From positions 1-13,893 of the forward strand of contig JABMPI010000575.1 of assembly GCA_013203755.1 (NCBI GenBank): 13,893 bases of DNA. The letters are read 5' to 3'. This document shows, piece by piece, positions 6,380 to 13,893 of this stretch. The position numbers were made by a program, and so were the translations under genes. A model generated the notes under the pieces. That model was not told the origin of the DNA. It did no database searches and saw only the letters and a program-made list of their open reading frames with translations. Numbering within the stretch: position 1 is the first letter of the stretch; each line of letters starts with the position of its first letter. The stretch is from Bacteroidota bacterium (GTDB taxonomy: Bacteria; Bacteroidota; Bacteroidia; Bacteroidales; Prolixibacteraceae).

Positions 6380-7009
6380 ATGAAAAAAATAACAATATTA
6401 CTTTCGTTAATTCTTGCAGTTACTTTTATTTACGCGCAAGATGAATATCAAAACGATGAGATTCAAACCTTATTTTCGCGAAACCGAAGCAATGGCGGAT
6501 ACGGTGCTTTTACAGTAAGTTATTCAGAAATTAATGGTCGGGATGCTTTAGTAACCGGAGGACGCGGTGCATTTATATTCGACCACAGTTTAGCAATTGG
6601 CCTGGGCGGTTTTGGGTTTGTAAATAATCTCGATTACCACAACAACAATAACTCAAACGAATATTCTCTGGCCGGTGGTTATGGCGGAATTTTTATAGAA
6701 CCAATTATTGCCGGAAGATCTCCGGTGCATGTTTCATTTCCTATTCTAATTGGCATGGGAGCGGTTGCAATGTTTGAAGATTATGGTTGGGATTATTGGG
6801 AAAACAACCCTCCAACACACGACATAGACAACGATGTATTTTTTGTGGTAGAACCGGCTATTGAATTAGAATTCAACTTAGCTCGCTTTTTCAGAACTGC
6901 GGCAACCGTGAGTTATCGGTACACCTCAAAAATAGATATGTTTGAAACCGATGATAATGTTTTGAATGGCTTAAATTTTGGAATGACTTTTAAGTTTGGA
7001 AAGTTCTAA
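6380..7009 (+). CDS. Outer-membrane beta-barrel candidate, glycine/aromatic rich
   Basis: The 209-residue precursor has a signal peptide (about 1-19, IYA before Gln20). Strand-like glycine-rich segments follow: GGYGAFTVSYSEI, LVTGGRGAFIF, LAIGLGGFGFV, SLAGGYGGIFIEP and a terminal LNFGMTFKFGKF. The C-terminal Phe and the amphipathic strands fit a barrel of roughly eight strands. An Asn-rich loop (HNNNNSNE) and an acidic, Trp-rich loop (around EDYGWDYWENNPP) are probably exposed at the surface. It is the last gene of the lipoprotein operon and is followed directly by a strong hairpin terminator. No specific function is visible. Confidence 0.7.
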   Translation: MKKITILLSLILAVTFIYAQDEYQNDEIQTLFSRNRSNGGYGAFTVSYSEINGRDALVTGGRGAFIFDHSLAIGLGGFGFVNNLDYHNNNNSNEYSLAGGYGGIFIEPIIAGRSPVHVSFPILIGMGAVAMFEDYGWDYWENNPPTHDIDNDVFFVVEPAIELEFNLARFFRTAATVSYRYTSKIDMFETDDNVLNGLNFGMTFKFGKF

Positions 7010-7011
7010 AA

Positions 7012-7046
7012 TAATAAATGCCACGGGTTAGCCGTGGCATTTATTA
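7012..7046. terminator. Bidirectional intrinsic terminator
   Basis: A perfect 15-bp stem (7012-7026 with 7032-7046) closes a five-base GTTAG loop. Its GC-rich core is TGCCACGG/CCGTGGCA, with A/T runs on both outer flanks. It lies between two converging genes, the outer-membrane barrel gene on the plus strand and the isomerase-like gene on the minus strand, and can end transcription from either side. Confidence 0.88.
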
Positions 7047-7060
7047 CTATTTCTTAACCT

Positions 7061-7972
7061 TTATAAATCAACATAATCTGCTGCATTCAAAAACTCTAAA
7101 CTTTTTTTGCAACTTACCGGTGGTTCAAAATTGTATTCTTCTACCTCTACAACACCATATTTAAATCCTGATTTTTCTTTCAAAGCAAATATCGCTTCAA
7201 AATCTATATTACCGCTTGCACCCACTTCTTCTTTATCTTTTATGTGCCAAAGTTCAAACCTACCCGGATATGCATTAAAATAATCAATCGGATTTTTACC
7301 ACCTTCAATAATCCAGTATAAATCCAGTTCAAACATCACTTTTGCAGGATCTGTATTTTCCAGCATCCAGTCGTACACAGGTTTTCCATCCAAAACGGTC
7401 GAAAACTCTTTGTCGTGGTTGTGGTAGCCAAACCTTATACCTGCAGCATTACATTTTTCACCAACTGCATTAAAATATTCACAATAGCTTTTCAGTCCTT
7501 CGAGGCTTTCGTAACCAACTCCACCCATCCAGGGTTGAACAATCCATTTTACGCCAGCAGATTTGTGTGCTTCAATACACACATCCCACCAAGCCATTGT
7601 TTCGTCCCATTTTTCTTTCGTTGGAACATCTTGCCCTGTGTGTGCTCCTAAAAACTGAAGTCCATTTTCTTCACATAGATTTTTGAATTCAACAGGATCC
7701 ATTCCATAAATTTTGCCATCGCCATATCCTGCAGCTTCAACAAATTTATACCCCATTTCACCAACACTGGCAACAGTAGCAGCAACATCCTCTTTCATAT
7801 TATCTTTCACTGAATAAAGCTGAAGACCAATAAATTTTTCCACTGGCGCACTTTTCACCTCTTCATTTGCCACTTTTTTAGGAGCAGAATTACACGAGAC
7901 TAATCCCTGCAGAACAAAGACAGCAATACTTACAAAAAATAATAATTTTAAACTGATTTTTTTACCTGACAT
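7061..7972 (-). CDS. Lipoprotein of the sugar phosphate isomerase/epimerase (TIM barrel) family
   Basis: The 303-residue product starts with a lipoprotein signal (membrane run 9-23, lipobox LVSC with Cys27), so it acts outside the cytoplasm. The rest is a xylose-isomerase-like TIM barrel of the AP endonuclease 2 / COG1082 type, beginning with IGLQLYSVKDNM. Likely active-site and metal residues are Glu79 (VEAAGY), His111 (GAHTG), His184 and His186 (GYHNHD), Glu215 and Asp217 (FELDLYW), His243 (WHIKD) and Glu276 or Glu278 (VVEVEE). All the expected acidic and His positions appear to be kept, so it is probably active. Exported members are common in Bacteroidota and are linked to processing of oxidised (3-keto) sugars, but the substrate here is unknown. 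It is a single gene converging on the terminator at 7012-7046. Confidence 0.85.
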   Translation of the reverse strand: MSGKKISLKLLFFVSIAVFVLQGLVSCNSAPKKVANEEVKSAPVEKFIGLQLYSVKDNMKEDVAATVASVGEMGYKFVEAAGYGDGKIYGMDPVEFKNLCEENGLQFLGAHTGQDVPTKEKWDETMAWWDVCIEAHKSAGVKWIVQPWMGGVGYESLEGLKSYCEYFNAVGEKCNAAGIRFGYHNHDKEFSTVLDGKPVYDWMLENTDPAKVMFELDLYWIIEGGKNPIDYFNAYPGRFELWHIKDKEEVGASGNIDFEAIFALKEKSGFKYGVVEVEEYNFEPPVSCKKSLEFLNAADYVDL

Positions 7973-8098
7973 TTTTTTTGATTTAGGTTATTATTATTGA
8001 TTTTTAATTCCTTTTACAATACTGCTTAACACTTCTTGTAAAAAGAACAAATATGACATTTTTATTTCACTATACATACGATTATTCACTCATAAGGT

Positions 8099-8106
8099 TA
8101 TTTTTG
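8099..8106 (+). promoter_or_regulatory. Candidate -7 box (TATTTTTG) for the EamA transporter
   Basis: TATTTTTG matches TAnnTTTG and stands 18 bases before the ATG at 8125. The preceding GGT makes the 11-base string identical to that before the sugar kinase. No convincing TTG is seen at -33. Confidence 0.4.
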
Positions 8107-8124
8107 TCACTTCAATTTTCCTAA

Positions 8125-9048
8125 ATGAGAAACAAAGAATATTTAGCAATTGGTTCTGCACTGGGAGCCGCATTTTTTTGGAGCTTCTCTTTTGTGTGGT
8201 TTAAAATCGCATTTATTGCTTACAATCCGTTAACAGTAGTAATTTTCAGGCTGACAATTGCTGCGATATTAATTACCGTAATTGCTGCTGCATTTAAGCG
8301 ACTTCAAAAACCAACACGAAAAGATTTTCGCCTTTTTATTTTGATGGCTTTTTTCGAACCATTTATCTATTTTCTGGGAGAGAGTTATGGGTTGAAATAT
8401 GTTTCGCCGACAGTCGCGGCAGTAATTGTAGCTACTATTCCACTATTCACACCACTCGCTGCCTGGTATTTCCACAAAGAAAAAATAGAATGGATGAATG
8501 TAATCGGTTTACTCTTTTCGTTTATTGGCGTTGGGTTTGTTGTTTTAAACGGCTCTTTCCAATTAGATGCATCGCCACTGGGAGTTGGGCTGGAATTTAT
8601 GGCGGTTTTTGCTGCAATAGCCTATGCAATCGTTTTGAAAAATCTGGCCTCGCGTTACAACACTTTAACAATAATCGCCTACCAAAATATTATAGGAATC
8701 ATATTTTTTCTTCCCATTTGGCTAGTCGTTGATTTTAATACATTCCTCCAAACCCCTTATCATCCGCAAGCATTTCGCGCAATTATTTTACTGGCTGTTT
8801 TCTCGTCAACACTTGCTTTTGTATTTTTCACTCAAAGCATCCGGCAAATTGGAATTACACGGTCGAATACATTTATTAACCTGATTCCGGTTTTTGTAGC
8901 TATCTTCTCTTACTTAATTTTGAAAGAAGAACTAGGATTTCAAAAAATTATTGGAATTGTAATAGTTGTCGCTGGTCTGTTTTTCGCACAATTAAAAAGA
9001 AGACCTGTAAATGGGAATGAGGAGACAGCTGTAATCCACCGAAAATAG
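8125..9048 (+). CDS. EamA/DMT-family transporter, ten membrane helices
   Basis: This inner-membrane carrier of the drug/metabolite transporter superfamily has 307 residues and two EamA repeats, about 8-141 and 152-289, each with five hydrophobic helices. Family features include the WSFSFVWFKIAF stretch in helix 1, the conserved E of FFEPFIYFLGESYGLKYVSP, and the second-repeat block FTQSIRQIG, with NLIPVFVAIFSYLILKEEL next. Short basic loops and a basic tail (KRRP) are consistent with both ends facing the cytoplasm. Members export amino acids, nucleosides or other metabolites; the substrate cannot be told from the sequence or from the unrelated neighbours. The upstream neighbour is divergent, and the next gene is 107 bases away. 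Confidence 0.9.
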   Translation: MRNKEYLAIGSALGAAFFWSFSFVWFKIAFIAYNPLTVVIFRLTIAAILITVIAAAFKRLQKPTRKDFRLFILMAFFEPFIYFLGESYGLKYVSPTVAAVIVATIPLFTPLAAWYFHKEKIEWMNVIGLLFSFIGVGFVVLNGSFQLDASPLGVGLEFMAVFAAIAYAIVLKNLASRYNTLTIIAYQNIIGIIFFLPIWLVVDFNTFLQTPYHPQAFRAIILLAVFSSTLAFVFFTQSIRQIGITRSNTFINLIPVFVAIFSYLILKEELGFQKIIGIVIVVAGLFFAQLKRRPVNGNEETAVIHRK

Positions 9049-9155
9049 TCGCAGTTTTCAATCGCAGTGGGCAATTTTGGAGAAGAACAGAGACCTATTT
9101 TTTCAGAGACAACAAAGAACTCGAAACCTGTAAATTGAATTAATCAAAAAAAACA

Positions 9156-9659
9156 ATGAAAAAAACAGAATATAAATCACCCGACGAACTTAAACTCCTC
9201 ACCGACAAAGTCCGGCAGGAAACAACTTCGTTCGTAACGAAACTCAAAAAGAAAAAACCCAAAAACCTGGACGATACAGTTCATGAATTACACGAGGAAG
9301 CGTTTAATGAATTCGATTGTTTGGATTGTGCCAACTGTTGCAAAACCATTGGTCCGCGTTTAACCGACAAAGACATTGAACGTCTTTCAAAGCATTTGAA
9401 AATGAAACCATCGGATTTTATGAATCAATACATTCTTACCGATGAAGACAACGATTTTATTTTCAAAGCACACCCCTGCCCTTTTCTAATGCCCGACAAT
9501 TATTGTATGGTTTACGAAAACCGTCCTAAAGCATGTCGCGAATACCCTCACACCGACCGTAAACGGTTTTACCAAATCTTGCCACTGTCGCATAAAAACT
9601 GCGAAACCTGTCCGGTGGTTTATGATATTTTTGAAGAAATAAAAAAGAAGAACTGGTAA
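9156..9659 (+). CDS. YkgJ-family cysteine cluster protein
   Basis: The 167-residue protein has no signal peptide, so it is probably cytoplasmic. A Lys-rich N-terminal helix (1-50) is followed by the family's metal-binding core: CLDCANCC (Cys55, 58, 61, 62), HPCPFL (Cys108), NYCMVYENRPKACREYP (Cys117 and Cys127) and, near the end, NCETCP (Cys149, 152). This pattern defines the YkgJ/UPF0153 zinc- or iron-chelating family, whose biochemical role is not established. The RPKACREYP block is the most diagnostic. All expected cysteines are present, so the protein should bind its metal. It stands alone between the transporter and porQ genes. Confidence 0.9.
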   Translation: MKKTEYKSPDELKLLTDKVRQETTSFVTKLKKKKPKNLDDTVHELHEEAFNEFDCLDCANCCKTIGPRLTDKDIERLSKHLKMKPSDFMNQYILTDEDNDFIFKAHPCPFLMPDNYCMVYENRPKACREYPHTDRKRFYQILPLSHKNCETCPVVYDIFEEIKKKNW

Positions 9660-9700
9660 AAAACATACAACTATAAATTCACTCCCAAATAATATTTAAA

Positions 9701-9708
9701 TATCTTTG
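9701..9708 (+). promoter_or_regulatory. Candidate -7 box (TATCTTTG) for porQ
   Basis: TATCTTTG is an exact match to TAnnTTTG, 28 bases before the porQ ATG. The -33 region lacks a TTG. Confidence 0.5.
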
Positions 9709-9736
9709 GCGTTTTACAGCAAATGCGCAAAGTCGA

Positions 9737-10768
9737 ATGAAGCAAATATACTACCTCACAATTTTATTATTTTTTACCATATTTACTTCCTCCGCCCAAA
9801 TTGGTGGCGAAAACACCTATCAGTTTTTGGAATTAACTAACTCTGCACGTGTAGCAGCTTTGGGAGGAAACCAGGTTGCACTACTCGATACTACCGATCT
9901 AAATTTACCCTTTCATAATCCTGCGTTACTTGACAGTGCGATGCAAAACCGAGTGTTGGTAAACTATGTAAATTATCTGACAGACATTAATTACGGGTAT
10001 GCTTCTTATGCCAAGTCGTACGAAGGAATTGGCAACTTTGCATTAGGAATGCACTATATAAACTACGGAGATTTTAGAGAGGCTACTGAATTGGGCGAAC
10101 TTACCGGAATAAATTTTAACGCGGCCGAATATGCTCTTAATATTATCTATTCAAACAATTACAAACGCCTAAAATACGGTGCCAATCTTAAACCCATTTT
10201 ATCCTCTTTCGAAAGTTATCAATCGGTTGGAATTGCAGCAGATTTGGGAATAAGTTTTAGCAGTAAAAACAGCCTTACAAATGTGGCGTTGGTAGCAAGT
10301 AACATGGGAACTCAAATTACCACCTACTACGACAATGGAAGTCGGGAAAAAATTCCGTTCAATTTACAAGCCGGAATTAGTCGCCGCCTTTCGCATGCAC
10401 CCCTAATCTTCTCTATAACTTTACAACAACTTAACAACTGGGATTTGGCAAACCCGGAGCCTGATCCAAACAGCGACGGAGAGTTGAGTATTTTCGAACG
10501 CGACGAAAGCTTTGCCAAACAGATAATGCGCCACACCGTTTTTGGTATTGAAGTTCTCCCTTCCGAAAATTTTATTTTAAGAGCAGGCTATAATTATCAG
10601 CGCAGGCAAGAATTAAAATTCGATGATAAAGTTTCGTCAGTTGGCTTTTCTTTTGGTTTTGGGGTGAAGGTAAAACGATTTCGTCTGGATTATGCCAATT
10701 CCCGCTTTCACTTAGCAAGTTCATCCAACCTGTTTTCGTTAGGTATTAATCTCAACGAAAAATTTTAA
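9737..10768 (+). CDS. porQ: Type IX secretion system protein PorQ
   Basis: PorQ is an outer-membrane barrel of the PorV/FadL-like type that belongs to the type IX secretion attachment complex (PorU, PorV, PorQ, PorZ) and holds PorZ at the cell surface. The 343-residue precursor has a signal peptide (about 1-20, SSA before Gln21). The typical N-terminal block follows: GGENTYQFLELTNSARVAALGG, which I read as two adjoining parts, then NPALLDSAMQNRVLVNYVNY. Barrel strands run to the C-terminal Phe. Its presence implies that the organism has type IX secretion, because this protein has no other known role. It is followed 106 bases later by cmk and then ispH, the same order I recall at the porQ locus of Porphyromonas gingivalis. 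Confidence 0.9.
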   Translation: MKQIYYLTILLFFTIFTSSAQIGGENTYQFLELTNSARVAALGGNQVALLDTTDLNLPFHNPALLDSAMQNRVLVNYVNYLTDINYGYASYAKSYEGIGNFALGMHYINYGDFREATELGELTGINFNAAEYALNIIYSNNYKRLKYGANLKPILSSFESYQSVGIAADLGISFSSKNSLTNVALVASNMGTQITTYYDNGSREKIPFNLQAGISRRLSHAPLIFSITLQQLNNWDLANPEPDPNSDGELSIFERDESFAKQIMRHTVFGIEVLPSENFILRAGYNYQRRQELKFDDKVSSVGFSFGFGVKVKRFRLDYANSRFHLASSSNLFSLGINLNEKF

Positions 10769-10846
10769 GGATACTTCTAAAATTCACAAAAACATGTTTC
10801 AATTCACAAACAAAAAAGACAAATGCATCTGATTTAAAAAATCGAT

Positions 10847-10854
10847 TACCTTTG
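10847..10854 (+). promoter_or_regulatory. Candidate -7 box (TACCTTTG) for cmk-ispH
   Basis: TACCTTTG is an exact TAnnTTTG match, 20 bases before the cmk ATG. This suggests that cmk-ispH can be transcribed independently of porQ. Confidence 0.55.
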
Positions 10855-10874
10855 CTTTCAAATTCATTTTAAAA

Positions 10875-11573
10875 ATGGCGGAAAAGAAAATAATAATTGC
10901 AATTGACGGACATTCGTCGTGTGGAAAAAGTACAATGTCTAAATCGTTGGCACAAATGCTAGGATACATTTACATCGACAGCGGTGCAATGTACCGTGTA
11001 GTTACTTTGGTAGCTTTGCGAAAAGGATTAATGCCAAACGGAGAACCCGATGTTGCAAAAATTATTCCAGAATTAAAGAACATAAAAATAACGTTTCAAT
11101 GGGACGAAACACAAGGGAAAAACACCACCTTTTTTAACGGCGAAAATGTGGAAGAGGAAATTCGCCAATTAAAGGTTTCGCAAAATGTTAGCCCAATTAG
11201 TACCATTGCCGAAGTGCGCCACGAAATGGTAAAACAACAACGCGAAAATGGCTTAACCAAAGGTATTGTAATGGATGGCCGAGACATTGGAACAGTTGTT
11301 TTTCCCGATGCAGAACTTAAAATATTTATGACTGCTTCGCCTAAAATAAGAGCACAACGACGTTTTGATGAGTTAAAAGAAAAAGGACAAAATGTTGATT
11401 TCGATGAAATTTTGCAGAATGTAGAAGGTCGCGACAAAATAGACTCGAACCGGGCAGTTAGTCCGTTAAAAAGAGCTGACGATGCATTAATTCTCGACAA
11501 TAGCAATTTAACACGCGAAGAGCAATTGAAATGGACAGTGGAGAAGGTAAAAGAAATAACTAGTGGGAGATGA
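10875..11573 (+). CDS. cmk: Cytidylate kinase
   Basis: This cytoplasmic enzyme phosphorylates CMP and dCMP with ATP for nucleotide recycling and DNA/RNA precursor supply. The 232 residues match the usual length. The P-loop GHSSCGKS (12-19) is followed by the nucleotide-binding stretch YIDSGAMYRVVT, the FFNGENVEEEIR region, the MDGRDIGTVVFPDAELKIFMTA block and a lid region with RAQRRFDELKEKG, then NRAVSPLKRADDA. All signature motifs are present. Its stop overlaps the ispH start as ATGA, so the two are translationally coupled. Confidence 0.97.
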   Translation: MAEKKIIIAIDGHSSCGKSTMSKSLAQMLGYIYIDSGAMYRVVTLVALRKGLMPNGEPDVAKIIPELKNIKITFQWDETQGKNTTFFNGENVEEEIRQLKVSQNVSPISTIAEVRHEMVKQQRENGLTKGIVMDGRDIGTVVFPDAELKIFMTASPKIRAQRRFDELKEKGQNVDFDEILQNVEGRDKIDSNRAVSPLKRADDALILDNSNLTREEQLKWTVEKVKEITSGR

Positions 11574-12433
11574 AAGTTGAAATTGACAGGAAATCGGGAT
11601 TTTGTTTTGGTGTAATTAAAGCTATAAAATCGGCAGAAGCAGAATTGGAAGATTCCAATCTATTATATTGTTTGGGCGACATCGTTCACAACGAGAAAGA
11701 AGTTGATCGACTGGAGAAGATGGGTCTAAAATCCATTTCAAAAGAGGAATATTTTTCGCTAAAAAATTGTAAAGTTTTAATTCGTGCCCACGGCGAACCG
11801 CCTGAAACGTACGAACATGCCGAAAAAAACAACATCGAATTAATCGATGCCACTTGCCCGGTAGTACTCACGTTGCAAGAAAAAGTTAAAAATTCTTACA
11901 CTTCAAAACTTCAAACTAAAGGCCAGGTTGTAATTTTTGGCAAAAAAGGTCATGCCGAAATTGAAGGATTAAACGGGCAAACCAACCACAATGCAATAAT
12001 TGTAGAATCTATTGCCGATGTTGAAAAAATAGACATGACCCGTCCAATTTCTTTGTATTCGCAAACTACAAAAAGAATTGAAGACTTTCATACAATTGCC
12101 AACCTGGTAAATTCAAAAATACAACCCGGTGTTCCGGTTGAAATTAAAGATACCATTTGCCGACAAGTTTCAAACCGTGTACCTAATCTTAAAATTTTTG
12201 CATCGCAATACGATTTGATTTTATTTGTTGCTGGTAAAAAAAGTTCAAACGGACAATATCTTTATTCTATTTGCAAAGAAGAAAATCCGAATTCGCACAT
12301 CATTTCAGAGATTGAAGAAATTAACAACAGTTGGTTTAATGGAATAGAATCAGTTGGGATTTGTGGCGCTACATCAACACCAAATTGGTTAATGGATGAA
12401 GTTGCCAATTGGGTAACTACTCATTTTGATTGA
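11570..12433 (+). CDS. ispH: 4-hydroxy-3-methylbut-2-enyl diphosphate reductase
   Basis: IspH catalyses the last step of the MEP isoprenoid pathway, reducing HMBPP to isopentenyl and dimethylallyl diphosphate with a [4Fe-4S] cluster. The three cluster cysteines fall at Cys12 (GFCFG), Cys96 (DATCPVV) and Cys197 (DTICRQVSNR), the same numbers as in the E. coli enzyme. The substrate-binding residues are also kept: His40, His74 (RAHGEPP), His128 and Glu130 (GKKGHAE), Ser225-Ser226-Asn227 (KKSSNG) and Ser269 in GATSTPNW. At 287 residues it is full length without the ribosomal S1 extension found in some other phyla. It overlaps cmk by four bases. The cell therefore makes isoprenoids by the MEP route. 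Confidence 0.97.
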   Translation: MKVEIDRKSGFCFGVIKAIKSAEAELEDSNLLYCLGDIVHNEKEVDRLEKMGLKSISKEEYFSLKNCKVLIRAHGEPPETYEHAEKNNIELIDATCPVVLTLQEKVKNSYTSKLQTKGQVVIFGKKGHAEIEGLNGQTNHNAIIVESIADVEKIDMTRPISLYSQTTKRIEDFHTIANLVNSKIQPGVPVEIKDTICRQVSNRVPNLKIFASQYDLILFVAGKKSSNGQYLYSICKEENPNSHIISEIEEINNSWFNGIESVGICGATSTPNWLMDEVANWVTTHFD

Positions 12434-12639
12434 TGTACGTACAGAATGTCCGTTTTCTTTGTTATGCTTGTCAAAAAAAACTTATTTACGCGAGTAAACT
12501 CTACTTTTATTTGACTTCGTAAGCCTTCAAAACAAACATTCTGAGTGCAACACCTTCCTTTTAATCAAATACTAATAAGTTATTTTTTTGGAGTCCATCA
12601 TTTTTTTAAACTACTTTTATGAAGGTTTAAACTTCACCA

Positions 12640-13893
12640 ATGCCAGAATTATTTGCACAAGTTATATTGCCACTCTCACTTCACGATTCGTACACGTACA
12701 AGGTGCCAGAACTATTATATGCGCATATTCAGCCTGGCCAACGAGTTATCGTACAATTTGGGCAGAAAAAATTATATGCCGCACTGGTTTTTTCAATTTC
12801 AGATTCCAATCCTACAGACATAGAACCTAAAGAAATTCAGCAAATTCTGGATGACGCACCGATTGTTCTTCCGCAAAATTTTGAATTGTGGCAATGGATT
12901 GCAAAATATTACTGCTGTACATTTGGCGATGTTTTTAGGGCGGCTCTTCCAACCGGGTTAAAACTGGAAAGCAAATCGAAAATATTTTTAACCGGTGCTG
13001 AAATTGAAACCAAAATTTCGGAAAAAGAGGATTTTATTCTTCGTCAGCTAGAAGAAGATGTTACCCTTTTAGTTGAGCTTCAAAAAAAATTGGGTACTAA
13101 TTTTTCCTACGCGGCACTAAAATCTCTACTCTCAAAAAATCTCATTTTTATTGAAGAAAAAGTAAGTGCAAAGTACAAACCTAAAACTGAATCTTTTATA
13201 CGATTTCATCCCGATATAAAAACTGAAGCATTTCTGGAAACCAAAATAGGGAAACTGGAACGGGCAAAAAAGCAGTTGGCGCTGCTTTACCATTTTTGCC
13301 ATAAAACTCATGCTTTTGAGTCCGAACAAATTCCGGTTATTTCAAAAAAAGAGTTATTCGAAGGCACAAGTTTCACTTCAGGAATTTTGAATGAATTGGT
13401 TAAAAAAGGATTTTTATCTCAATTCCAAAAACAAATATCACGAATTGAAGATGAAGAAATCGACCAGGTTAGCATCAATTTGTTAAACCAATATCAGGCA
13501 GAGGCTTTAAAACAAATAAAGTCGGCTTTCAAAACCAAACAGGTTGCACTTATTCACGGAATTACTGCCAGCGGAAAAACCGAAATCTATATTCATTTAA
13601 TAGATGAAATTTTAAAATCGGGAAGGCAGGCACTTTATTTGGTTCCCGAAATTGCATTAACCACTCAAATAATAAAAAGGCTAAAAAACGTTTTTGGGAG
13701 AAAAGTTGGTATTTACCATTCGAAATTAAACAGTCAGGAACGAGTTGAGATCTGGGAAAAAGTTCTTCAATTTCAGAAAGAACCCGAAAAAGGTTACCAG
13801 GTAGTTTTAGGTGCACGCTCCGCAGTATTTTTACCATTTTCGAATTTGGGGATAATTATTGTTGATGAAGAGCACGAAAACTCCTACAAACAA
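12640..13893 (+). CDS. priA: Primosomal protein N' (PriA helicase), C-terminus outside window
   Basis: PriA recognises stalled or collapsed replication forks and reloads the replicative helicase. The first 418 codons are visible and the frame is open at the right edge. The N-terminal 3'-DNA-binding domain spans about 5-105 (FAQVILPLSLHDSYTYKVPE, then QPGQRVIVQFGQKKLYAALV). A winged-helix-like region follows, then the helicase core: QYQAEALKQI, Walker A GITASGKT (307-314), YLVPEIALTTQI, the IYHSKLNSQERVEIW block, GARSAVFLPFSNLGIIIVDE and the DEEH box (409-412). The zinc-binding cysteine cluster and later helicase motifs lie beyond the window. The ATG at 12640 fits the family start. It follows ispH by 206 bases in which I see no gene or clear terminator. 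Confidence 0.95.
   Translation, partial: MPELFAQVILPLSLHDSYTYKVPELLYAHIQPGQRVIVQFGQKKLYAALVFSISDSNPTDIEPKEIQQILDDAPIVLPQNFELWQWIAKYYCCTFGDVFRAALPTGLKLESKSKIFLTGAEIETKISEKEDFILRQLEEDVTLLVELQKKLGTNFSYAALKSLLSKNLIFIEEKVSAKYKPKTESFIRFHPDIKTEAFLETKIGKLERAKKQLALLYHFCHKTHAFESEQIPVISKKELFEGTSFTSGILNELVKKGFLSQFQKQISRIEDEEIDQVSINLLNQYQAEALKQIKSAFKTKQVALIHGITASGKTEIYIHLIDEILKSGRQALYLVPEIALTTQIIKRLKNVFGRKVGIYHSKLNSQERVEIWEKVLQFQKEPEKGYQVVLGARSAVFLPFSNLGIIIVDEEHENSYKQ

Noticed and set aside
9049..9075. TCGCAGT occurring twice close together
   Set aside because: A seven-base repeat in a short intergenic region is likely to be chance; no array or symmetry extends it.
11096..11506. 136-codon open frame on the minus strand
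   Set aside because: Shadow of cmk; its Ser/Phe-rich composition is typical of antisense translation.
12483..12500. TTTACGCGAGTAAA, a 5-bp-arm inverted repeat after ispH
   Set aside because: Too short and weak to be called a terminator, with no T-run following it.
12588..12830. 80-codon open frame on the plus strand before and over the priA start
   Set aside because: priA in another frame covers it with clear family motifs from 12640 onward.

Overview
The window is low-GC DNA from a member of the Bacteroidota. Three signs point there: TAnnTTTG promoter boxes, almost no Shine-Dalgarno sequences, and a type IX secretion gene (porQ) followed by cmk, ispH and priA. An environmental or marine Bacteroidales/Marinilabiliales-type lineage is plausible, but the genus cannot be fixed from sequence alone.

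Positions 1-1257 are the scar of an integrated element. A protein fragment open at the left edge meets a tyrosine-recombinase fragment tail to tail, and both lose their homologous sequence near 415-425. The recombinase lies beside, and points away from, a tRNA-His gene whose acceptor stem has one U-U mismatch, as expected if integration replaced the 3' end of the tRNA. A 9-bp-arm palindrome and repeated ACTGTG sites lie between them.

Positions 1370-2275 encode a PfkB-family sugar kinase. Positions 2283-7046 look like one envelope-related regulatory module: an ECF sigma factor, a single-pass anti-sigma-like protein, a secreted DUF4097-type beta-helix protein, a 133-bp palindromic repeat element, a DUF2807 (head GIN) lipoprotein with seven SGSG turns, two small outer-membrane barrel candidates, and a strong bidirectional terminator. 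The same bipartite motif, GCAACC-N15-TGTC, stands before the sigma gene and before the DUF2807 lipoprotein gene. It is a candidate for the promoter read by this sigma factor, which would make the sigma gene autoregulated and link the two halves of the locus across the repeat.

Positions 7061-7972 (minus strand) encode a lipoprotein of the xylose-isomerase-like TIM-barrel family. Positions 8125-9659 carry an EamA/DMT transporter and a YkgJ-type cysteine-cluster protein. Positions 9737-13893 hold porQ, cmk, ispH (overlapping cmk by 4 bases) and the first 418 codons of priA, a conserved Bacteroidota neighbourhood. I see no rRNA, CRISPR array or complete transposase. The most interesting material is the sigma-factor module with its paired promoter motif and the recombination scar at the tRNA.
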